Shown here in pieces: positions 27,911 through 36,448 of a DNA stretch of 64,000 bases. The stretch's first letter is position 1; each line of letters opens with the position of its first letter. The stretch is from Anthoceros angustus. Its lineage: Eukaryota; Streptophyta; Anthocerotopsida; Anthocerotales; Anthocerotaceae. Below the pieces are notes generated by a model, which made no database searches, was not told where the DNA came from, and saw only the letters and a list, made by a program, of their open reading frames with translations. The position numbers and the translations under genes were made by a program. Location: assembly GCA_010909165.1 (NCBI GenBank), contig VJWM01000044.1, positions 992,001 through 1,056,000 on the forward strand, given 5' to 3'.

Positions 27911-28542
27911 GAGCGCCCCACCATGAGGTGTGAGCGCAGACTATGTTCGGATGTTTTTTTGCTGAACGCGCATGCGCTCGGCAGTGTCCGGTAGGACTGG
28001 AAGTGGATTTGTAGGACGCAGTGACATTGCCTGCTTGATGAGGTTGAGGAGGGGATAGTGTGAAGCATGGACCGTAATGCCCATTGCAATGGTTTTCCAA
28101 TGTGTTCGGTTTGAAAGGTGAAGTTACGATCATCTTCGTCCGCCCCATACATCCAATCGCAAGCACAACACAAGCATGTTAGTAGGCAAGCACACCAAAC
28201 GTAGGGATCGCCTCCCATCCCGCCCTTCCCGCATATATAGTGAAAGCATGTAGCGGAGGATTTGCGCGAACGCTGGCCATACCGCGAACAAAAGTTCCTG
28301 TGTATGTGTTGCCCGCCATGTTTGTGTGTAGACCCGATGAAAACCCTAACACCGTCATCAAAAACATGTATGACACCATTACCAACACCGTGCCAAGGAA
28401 CGTGTGAGAATGTTTTTCCGCATCGAACCCGCGTCGATGTGGCACGTATTATACGGTATATACGTGAGTATCAAAAGATTCCGGCATATCTCGTGAGCGC
28501 ATAATCGAAAAGAAAGAAAGTCACACACAGACTCCCGTGTGA

Positions 28543-28558
28543 CGAGATCGGTATTCCA
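28543..28558 (-). repeat. Candidate right terminal inverted repeat of the island
   Basis: Reading the minus strand from 28558 gives TGGAATACCGATCTCG, which matches the left end except for a 2-base gap. An AT-rich stretch follows on the outside, as on the left. Confidence 0.35.
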
Positions 28559-28947
28559 TAGATCTTGAGTCACTTATCTCTTTATATTCTTTTTATATCT
28601 TATAAACATCTAACATACCTTATTACATATAATCCACAACTATACAAGTATATATTTATAAAGAATTTTCAAGCCCCACCCCCGGCGGAGCATCACCTCG
28701 ATGGCAGCCAAAGAAGTGCAAAAGATGTACAGCGCAAGGCACATGTGCCAGCTTGGGGTAGAGTGGACTTAGTCACTTTACAGGACGTTGCACATTAACC
28801 CATGTCGCAAGTGAAAATGAGATCGAAACTAAATATGTCCCTTGTCTACACCCTGAGCGTGGCCCGTGACAGCGAGAGTTGAGAGAGAGACCAGGTACGA
28901 TTTATTTTACAAAGCGAAGCGCGTAGGAGAAATCGAGTGAGTTTGGA

Positions 28948-30298
28948 TCAGGGAAAGCGGGTGTTGGCGTTGAGCTTGAGGGACTGGAGCATCCAGTCAG
29001 CGATTTCATCCACCAGCTTGTCCACGTCCTGGACGATCTGGTCGCGCAGCTGGGAGGAGGCGGAATCCGACACGCTGCGCACCACATCGGCGAGCGGGGT
29101 GCCGGCCGCGAAGCTCTCCAGGAAGCGGCTCCCGCGGCTCACGGCGTCCGCCACGCCGGGCGGCACCTGCGGGAACACCTGCTGCAGCGGGCGGCCGTGG
29201 TCTCCGGGCAGCGTCCGCACCGACATGTCGAGGAACGCACTGACGGCGGAGTCGGAGCCCAGGGTCTGCGCCAGCTGCAGGGTCTCGTCGATGGAGTCGT
29301 CCTTGAAGCGCACCAGCAGGTTGCGGCCCACGCCGTAGTAGGTCTTGATGAGGCGGCTGGTGTCCTCGGGCGAGGGCACGAAACGGTCCTTCCCGTTGGC
29401 CAGGTCCGCGTACAGCGGCGGCAGCTGCTCCACCAGCGGCAGCACCTGCTTCACCAGCGGCGGGCTCAGGCTCTGCAGCTGCCGCAGCGCCATCTCCGCC
29501 CCCATCCGGAGCTGGGGGGAGGACGTGAGCGGGGTGAGCAGCGGCCCCAGGTTCTGCGCCATGGGCACCACCAGCGGCGCCAGCAGCGGGATGGACGTGG
29601 TCGCCTCCTTGTTGTTGAAGGACAGGAACACGTTCCCCGCGCGCTCCACCGCGTACCTGGCCCCGATCAGCAGCTGCGTCAGCGCCCCCAGCGAGTGCCC
29701 GACCCCGAACACCGGCGGCAGGGCGGGGAGCCCCAGATCCCTCGCCACCTCCCGCACCGCCCTGTCGAACTTGAACTGCACCTCGTCCGCGATCCGGAGA
29801 TGGTCGAAACCGCTGGCGAAGGGCGTGGCGATGATGAGGAACCCTCGCTCCGCCAGCCGCTCCAGGAAGAGGCGGTAGGTCAGCTGCGGTGTCGCGCCTA
29901 CGAACACCCTCCCACGAAGTGCACCACTCCCGCCGCCTCCCCTGGCTCGGCCCCAGCACCCACGCCCCCTGCACCTCCCGCCATCGCCCTTCCCCCTCCC
30001 CTTGTGACCTCTTGGCCGACTCCGCAATCACCCGCTCGATCTGCCCGTAGAGCTGGATGCTGGTGGTGCTGTCGTTCCCACTTCCGCTGCTGCTGCTCCC
30101 GCTACCGTCCGCCTCCCTCCCGGATTGCGCGAACGCCAGCACCAGCCCTGCCCTATGCCGCATCTGCATGCGCAGCCGGGGCGGGCCCATGCTGCCCCCT
30201 CCATGCCCATGCCATCTCCGCTGCCGGGCTCCCGACACGGCGCCGCTCCCGGGAGCACAGCTGCATACCCGGGCCAGCTCCATCGCATCTGCGTCCAA
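28948..30298 (-). pseudogene. DUF1350 family protein (alpha/beta-hydrolase-like, probably plastid), frame broken twice
   Basis: Translation from ATG at 30298 gives a Ser/Gly/Arg-rich leader that could be a transit peptide, then GRWREVQGAWVLGP, the start of the DUF1350 domain. The domain then moves to a second frame (AAGVVHFVGG) near 29960-29985 and to a third (VFVGATPQLTYRLFLERLA) near 29910, and stays intact to the stop at 28948. It includes a nucleophile-elbow-like GVGHSLGAL and conserved SFNNKEATTSIP. DUF1350 proteins are cyanobacterial/plastid proteins with a hydrolase-like fold and unknown substrate. The rest is well conserved and both breaks lie in G-rich runs, so one-base assembly errors are as likely as a true pseudogene. 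It is divergently arranged with the mitochondrial carrier. Confidence 0.75.
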
Positions 30299-30434
30299 GC
30301 CCTTGGTCTGGGAGCCCTGTAGGCTGCCGTGCCGCCGCTACCTACCACTCGTCACCACCGGGGTTCGCGTGAGAGGAAAGTTTCCGAGTGAGAGAGAGAT
30401 GGCAGAAGAGGGGAGCCTGTGACGACGGAGGGCG
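30299..30434. promoter_or_regulatory. Shared head-to-head promoter between the DUF1350 gene and the UCP3-type carrier
   Basis: Only 136 bp separate the start codon of the minus-strand DUF1350 gene and the chosen start of the plus-strand carrier. No TATA box is evident. A purine-rich GAGAGAGAG element lies at 30389-30398. A bidirectional promoter is inferred from geometry alone. Confidence 0.45.
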
Positions 30435-31462
30435 ATGGCCCCGGGAGGGGAGGGGGCCGGGAGGAGAGCCTGGGGGCGGCGCTCACGTCCGCCTCGGCCG
30501 TGGTGTCGGAGGCGGTCACCTTCCCCATCGACATGACTAAGACCAGGCTGCAGCTGCAGGGAAGGCGTGGGGGCAGGAAGGGAGCGACGGGATGGCGGCG
30601 GGGATCGTGCGAAAGGAGGGGGTGGTGGGTTTGTACCGGGGGCTGTCTCCCGCGCTGCTGCGCCACGCCTTCTACACCAGCACCAGGATCGTCACCTACG
30701 AGCAGCTGAGGGAGGCTGTGCAGGCGCAGGGTGCAGGGCCAGGGCAGCAGGAGCAGAAGCAGAAGCAGCGGCCTCCGGTTGCGGTGACGGCGCTCATCGG
30801 CGGGCTGTCAGGGATGTTTGCTCAGGTAGGGCATTGGAGGAGTGACGCATCCCTTTGCCTGACCCGTCCTGGGGCATTGAGGTTACAGAATCCGTGTGTT
30901 GTCGCAGGTGATTGCCAGCCCTGCGGACCTGGTGAAGGTGCGGATGCAGGCCGACGGGCGGCTGGTGAGCCTGGGGCAGGCCCCGCGGTACAGCGGGATT
31001 GCGGACGCCCTGTCCAAGATAGTGAAGGCGGATGGTGTGGCAGGCCTCTGGAGGGGAGTGGGGCCTAATGTGCAGAGAGCCTTCCTGGTGAACATGGGGG
31101 AGCTGGCTTGCTACGACCAGGCCAAGCAGCTCACCATCCGGCATGGCCTGTCAGGTGATAATGTTTTTGCCCACACCATAGCTTCCCTCATGTCAGGGCT
31201 TGCAGCCACCGTCCTGAGCTGCCCTGCCGACGTAGTCAAGACCAGGATGATGAACCAGGCTTCCAGCGTCGGTGGAGCAAATGGTGCTGCTGCTGTTTAC
31301 AAAAACTCGCTGCATTGCTTGAAACAAACTGTTAGGGCAGAGGGTGTACGTGCCCTGTGGAAGGGTTTCTGGCCGACATGGGCAAGGCTCGGTCCCTGGC
31401 AATTTGTGTTCTGGGTGTCTTATGAGCAGATGCGGCGTATCTCGGGGCTATCGTCTTTCTGA
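30435..31462 (+). CDS. Mitochondrial carrier of the plant uncoupling protein UCP3 type, with frame breaks in exon 1
   Basis: Two exons (to 30825, then 30908-31462) are separated by an 82-bp GT-AG intron. Three carrier repeats each have the PxDxxK signature: FPIDMTKTR, SPADLVKVR and CPADVVKTR. Conserved ends such as GLYRGLSPALLRH, LVNMGELACYDQAK and GPWQFVFWVSYEQMRRISG, closing in GLSSF, match plant UCP3 rather than UCP1/2 or the dicarboxylate carriers. The protein should lie in the inner mitochondrial membrane; the transported ion or metabolite of UCP3 is not settled. Exon 1 needs one shift near 30588 (GATG to MAAGIVRKEG). The only ATG near the start (30435) lies in another frame and needs a second shift in a run of G. 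Exon 2 is clean. Confidence 0.82.
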
Positions 31463-33116
31463 CTCTTCCCTTCGCCTTGTCGGAAACAATCTCACGACCT
31501 TGCTCTTCCCTTCTCCTTGTTGGAAACGATCTGATGACCTTGTTAACACCCTTCTAGCAAATCAGTGATCGACAGCACTCCAGTGTTGGGGCCCCTGCTG
31601 CCTGCCTGCGCTCTATAGAAGGTAATTCCCCATCTTTGTGTGTGAAGGAGTGAATTATATCACTCCAGCTTTTCTGTTCAAGCTGGTGGACGAGAGCTTC
31701 CAGTCAGAAAACGAGCCCCATACATGTCACGGCTGCCGTGGTCATGTGCAGACGGTAGTCGTGTCAGTGACTCAGCCTGAAGAACCCGATTTTTAGTAAA
31801 GACCAGTTCTTCCCACATAGGTAGTATCAATGAAGCGAGCGATGGACACTTTATTGTAAAAAAAAGATGGGAAAATCTATCTACAGCGTGACAAAGGGGA
31901 CAAACTTGAGAAAATCTATCTACACCGAGACAAAGGGGACAAACTTGGGAAAATCTATCTACACCGTGACAAGGGGGACAACATACGAGGTCACAAGACC
32001 ATGGGGATTAAAACTCGTTGTTGTCCTTCCTATATTCCGTGTTGGCCAACGGTGTTAGGACAATGGACACCCACTACCTGAAGAAACAATGAACCCGCAG
32101 CCTGCATCTTCTGTGATGTGATTCGTTATGTGATATTACCATATCCTGAGAAGTGATTCGAAATTAATTAATTAAAATTAGCAAAATTGAAAATCTACAA
32201 ATTACTACACTTAAAATGCTAAATGTGTAAAAATTTACGAAACAAGAAAACTGGGGTTTGTGTAGGAAATTAGGGCCTGTTTAGGGGAGGTCTATACATA
32301 TCCATTAGTTCTATAGAGAGATACCTATGTATTCTAATGAATGTTGAAATTTGATAAAAAGAAATTTCAAAAATATTAAAATATAAATATTTATGTTGAA
32401 CTTTATTTTTTCAAAAAATAATTATTTTGATATTACCCTATTGAATCACCCCTCGAGGTATATACGGGAGATGTGCTTGTTCACAGGGTGATATTATTAT
32501 ACAGGGGTGCTAATCTTATACGAAGATCGAAAGAGGATAGGGGAGTGCTAAGAGTGATATTATACGCCGGCTTACACGAAGAACGATGTAAATAAGATAC
32601 AGCAGTGGTAACAGGGATATTATACGTGGGTGCTTATTTTATATGAAATCAGAAACGCTAGGAGAGCGAGACATGTAGGTCGGGCACCGGCACCGGCACC
32701 AACACCGGCTGGCGGCGGACAGTGGCGCGGCATACTGACATGGGATTTAGAAGGCCCGGGTGGTGGGTCCCACGTACTTTTGGGAGTGGAGCTCTTATTA
32801 ATTGGTGCGGAGATTTAGCACCTGTGACCTGCCCAAGTGCATTGATAGCAGCAATTGACACTGGAACTACTTCCACCACTGCGGAGTTTGATGAGGCAGG
32901 GGCGTTACGTTGACCTGCAAGGACAGAAATCGGGGAGGTTATGAAGTGTGGCCTCGACTAGTGTGCATCAATATGAAGACAGCATTCAATTCAAGCCGGT
33001 GGTGCCGCACGATTATTGAAGAATGTCCTCAGGGGAAGCACCTGGAAAGAAGGATATACATACATACATACACAGGGCAAGCTAAACTGCGAGTCTCATG
33101 TCTCTGTTGCCCTCTG
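31463..33116. other. Intergenic region, partly AT-rich
   Basis: The 3' end of the carrier gene is followed by a 39-bp minisatellite (listed separately) and, at 32140-32640, AT-rich DNA. There ATATTATAC-containing phrases recur near 32490, 32560 and 32610. No ORF here has a recognisable product. Confidence 0.5.
31871..31987 (+). repeat. 39-bp minisatellite, three copies
   Basis: Units beginning GAAAATCTATCTAC start at 31871, 31910 and 31949, an exact 39-bp period with few differences. The period is a multiple of three, so one frame stays open through it, but no gene context supports translation. Confidence 0.9.
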
Positions 33117-33582
33117 TTAGGTGCTGCTGCGTCTCCGTTTCCCTTCGCGTGCACCTGAAGCCGCATTCCTGCTGAATTCAGGAGAGGACTGGGATGTTCC
33201 ACCTGCTGATGAATGCTCAGCGTGCGCTTGGGCTCCCTCCGAGCCCCCAACCGGTTCGGCTGACGGATCAGCAGTCGCAGCTTGTTCTCCATGCACCTCA
33301 CTTGTACCTTCTCTCCTCTCGGGTATTGGTTGTTTCTCACCTCCGACGCTGCTCTTGCCAGCTTCTGGAGCACTCAACACACAATTCGTTCAGCGGGGTT
33401 GGCAACAAGTTAATGCGATGCGATGGGATGGGATGGGATGCAATGCGCTGTGCGCTTAGCTGACGAATTCGAACTCTAAGGTTGTAACAGTCGGAACCGG
33501 CCTGCGCGCTCAAATTCGGGATCTGGATCATCTGCAGCGCCACCGAGTCCGGGAACTGCATGCACACACAAACAGACATCAC
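33117..33582 (-). other. Possible 3'-terminal exons of the NAL1-like gene
   Basis: After a good acceptor (GTGTGCATGCAG) near 33558 the minus strand reads FPDSVALQMIQIPNLSAQ, resembling the EPLGIQIQQLP part of NAL1 tails. A second open stretch from about 33380 to a TAA at 33117 is acidic and Ser/Glu-rich and ends EGKRRRSST, like the basic end of NAL1 proteins. I could not find a donor that joins them cleanly to exon 4, so the link is tentative. Confidence 0.35.
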
Positions 33583-33758
33583 AAGGATGGAAGTTAGTAC
33601 AAATGCGGTATCGGAAGGAGCATGCAGTTCGAATTTGAACTTGCTCTAGCCTCTGGCAATAACTAGCTGTAGTACTGTCATGTGAAACTGATGCCTCAGT
33701 CCCACGCGCAAAAACAAATAGGCTCCCTCTCTAAAAAAAATGGGCTTGCTTGCTTGCT

Positions 33759-35567
33759 TTAATAAGCGTGGCCAAGAGGAGGTTCCAAAGCAGCACCGGA
33801 GGTGATGAGGTCCAATTGCAGAAGCTTCAGTAGGCGCCCAATGTCCACTGCACTTGTCCAATTTACAGGTCCGTAACCACTGCCGAGCTTGAGCCTGCCC
33901 CGATTTGCCGTCCCTCCCCAGATTATACCAATCGGCCTAGGTTTATCATGGGGTTCTTTCGGACATAGGATAACCAAACTGCCACTGTCCCCTTCCAGAT
34001 CAAAGCTTTGCCTGTCCTTCCCTACGATGAGGAGGTCCGTGAAAAAACACATGCCGTTCTCATCATTGTTCTCCACTGCATAAGCCATAATGACGCCCTT
34101 TGTGAGACCGGAACTCCTACCCACCTTCACCACGTGCTTCCCCACCACGTTGTCAATGGAATCCTGCAGATCAATGTTCATGACATCCCCAATCTCCCCG
34201 ACGCCCTTGATGGATGTGGAGATATTGGCCAAGTCAAACGAGTCTGCGAAAGGAATGAAGGCTCCATCCGCCCGCACAAACGACTCTGCCGAGCCACAGA
34301 GCGAGGGTGGCACCCGAGGGCTTGTTAGAGTTCCCAGTGCACACATACACACACACACACACACACACAGGCGGGTGGTGAGAAACCTGACCTGCATTCA
34401 TGCCCGCGAAGATGCCATACCAGAGGTCATCCGATATAAAAGACGTCGCCCGCTCCACCGCCCCCAAGAACACCCCTGGCCCGAGGTTGGGCGGCAGAGG
34501 ATGGAACATCTTCTGATTAGGATAGTCAAGGTCCACCGCCACATGTCGGTTGGTTAAGAAGCCCAGCTGCCTGTCGCCGATCTGGCTTCGAACCACAGCC
34601 CCGATCGTCCCATACGTCTCCTGACTGGCAACCTGGAGGAGGCACGACGCAAACCCAGGATGAACATCCACATCCACAACCGCCCACCAGGAGGTATGAA
34701 GGGTAGGGCCCAAACCCACCCACTCACTCACCAAAAACCCACCTGCGAGCCGGAGCCAATGCAAGGGTCGTTTCCTCGCAGCCCCTCCACCAAATCGCTG
34801 TGCACCTGTTCCTTCTGGCTCCCCGCGGGCGCGGTGTAATGCGAGAATTCCAGCACATCCACGTCGCACCACACACCTCCAGGGCCCTGAACCACCCACC
34901 ACGGGGCATCATTCAGGCGGCAAGAGAAGCGCACGCACACTACTCCAGGCTAGTAGATTTGTCGGTATACCTCGAGGATCGAGGGCAGCTTCTGCACCTC
35001 GAGCAGCCACTGCATGTGCACCTTGCGCGCCACAAAGACGATGATGGCGGGCGTGGTGGTGAGCACCCCGCCGCGAATTCGGAATCCCAGCGCGGAGCCC
35101 AGGCTGTGGCGACGCAGCGCCTTGCTGTGGAAGGCGCGCACCATCATGAGGTCCAGGATGGTGGTTGCCTGCTGCCGCTTGGGCACGTAGATGGTGAGGT
35201 TGCCGTCGGTGCCGGCGTCCCGGAGCAGGCCGTTGAAGTAGGCGGCCCGCTCGTCGGCGCAGCCATTGCTCTCCCGCCGCGAGCTGGGCCACTGCAGGTA
35301 CGCCGCGCCGCTCTCAGCATGCTGGCAGCCCGACGCGAATCCCTGCAGCGACGCGCTCTCGGACTGCAGCCGGCTGAGGGGCGCCGTCGACTGCACGGCC
35401 CCGACCCCGGCCCCGGCCCCGGCGCCCTGGCCCTGGCCCTGGCCCGGGCCCCAGCCCCCCTCCTGGGCCAGGGCTTGGGCCTGGCAGAATTTGCAGCCCC
35501 CGTCCCGCGGAATTGGAGTGGGCAGGGCGTGCCGGTGCGCCGCCCGCAGCATCAATGTGATGTCCAT
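33759..35567 (-). CDS. Trypsin-fold serine protease of the NARROW LEAF 1 (NAL1) family
   Basis: Four exons are clear, read on the minus strand: 35567-34971, 34886-34743, 34632-34392 and 34285-33759. All have GT-AG borders and matching phases. Family landmarks run in order: the Cys-rich N-terminal SGCQHAESGAAYLQWP, RAFHSKALRR, GFRIRGGVLT, LEGPGGVWCDVDVLEFS, TNRHVAVDLDYPNQKMFHPL with the catalytic His, FVRADGAFIPFAD, LEGDSGSL with the nucleophile Ser, and GIIWGGTANRGRLK. NAL1 controls leaf width and root and vein patterning in grasses, at least partly by proteolysis of nuclear co-repressors. In this reading exon 4 runs to a TAA right after PPLGHAY, so the usual 100-residue tail is missing unless exon 4 splices to downstream pieces. 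The N-terminal linker is a Gly/Ala/Gln-rich low-complexity stretch. Confidence 0.88.
34341..34369. repeat. AC dinucleotide microsatellite inside an intron
   Basis: About 12 AC units lie in intron 3 of the NAL1-like gene, close to the donor of exon 3. Confidence 0.9.
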
Positions 35568-36448
35568 CGCGCCTCCCGGCGCCTCCCGCTGCCTCCCCTC
35601 TTCTCCTACGCTGCGGCCTCGGCACTGGCGTCGTCCATCGTCCTTCGCCTCTGCTTCCCCCGCTCTCTTCGACGCCCAAGGATTCCGCTTCCCGACTCAA
35701 CTGCCCGGTCATGCACCTGTCAGTCCCCCGAACAGCTCGCAATCAACGTATCTCCCGCCCGGTGACCCGGTTCAGCCGGTCGCTTCGTTATCCACTTCAC
35801 ACCCCCAGTAAACTTGCACACCCCCGGAATAAAAAATGCTCCGTTCAGTACACTCTTTCCTTAACGTGAAGACGACAGTAGCTCTGTGCACTCGCCATCA
35901 CGTTGTGCGCCTCTTCTTGCCGGCTCCTTCCTCTTGGAGGGGCCGCCTCCCACTCCGCTTCATGAATTCCGCCATCGAAGGAATGGAGGGCAGCGCGATG
36001 GCGGATTCCTCGCTCCGCCGATCTCGCATTCTGAGTCCTTCCGGCAGCAGGGGGAGCCGCGTGCCGAGACCGCCGACCAGCCGCCCCCCGCCTCCCTTCC
36101 CCTCCGCCTCCGCCTCCTCCTCCTCTTCCTCCTTCAGTGCCGGTCCGGAAGCGGAAGCTGACGCCGCTGAAGCTGTCGCTGACGCTGACGCTGCCGCTGC
36201 CGCTGCAGGAAGAACCCTACCCTGGAGCTCCTCCTTGGAGCAGGATGAAAGCCACCGGATTGTGCTAGCCAGTTGCGAGTTGTAGATGGTGCGTCCCGCC
36301 TTGCCGTACTTCTTGCAGCAATTTTGTTCAAGGTTCGCGGCCGCGAACTCCGCGTCCAGGCTCCAGCTGCATCCAAGGTCAGGTAGGCGTTTCAGTTCGG
36401 GTGATCCGCGAATTGGTGAATCGAGGGCGGGAGCGAGGTCAGGACGGC
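35568..36448. other. Spacer between the NAL1-like gene start and the RECQ3 gene end
   Basis: This contains the promoter of the minus-strand NAL1-like gene and, to its right, GC-rich DNA with a 149-codon frame on + from 35836. That frame is mostly Ser, Pro, Ala and Asp low complexity, with no recognisable domain, and ends at 36285. It could be a small unannotated gene or just GC-rich DNA with few stops; I do not call it. Confidence 0.4.

Larger units (their letters stand above)
11166..28560. other. 17.4-kb gene-free island with opposite strand bias in its two halves
   Basis: From about 11.2 to 17.0 kb the + strand is strongly C-rich (runs of CCACC, CGCC, CGCACC). From about 18.6 to 23.9 kb and 25.9 to 27.9 kb it is G-rich (GATGG, GGAGG, GGCGG). 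Between these lie two repeat blocks of the same family in opposite orientation (17.0-18.6 and 24.0-25.7 kb). Long open frames occur (for example 458 codons at 20061 on + and 238 codons ending at 14468 on -), but none shows a known domain and their composition follows the local skew. CG dinucleotides remain frequent. A short inverted repeat may mark both ends. It may be a large non-autonomous or degenerate mobile element or a composite of several; no transposase, reverse transcriptase or integrase motif was recognised. Confidence 0.45.

Noticed and set aside
29006-29900. Long Ala/Gly-rich minus-strand frame overlapping the DUF1350 domain
   Set aside because: Only its N-terminal part is real; downstream of the frame break it is a shadow of the conserved hydrolase-like frame.
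35836-36285. 149-codon frame on + ahead of the RECQ3 3' end
   Set aside because: Mostly Ser/Ala/Pro/Asp low complexity in GC-rich DNA, no partner exons; could be real but is not supported.
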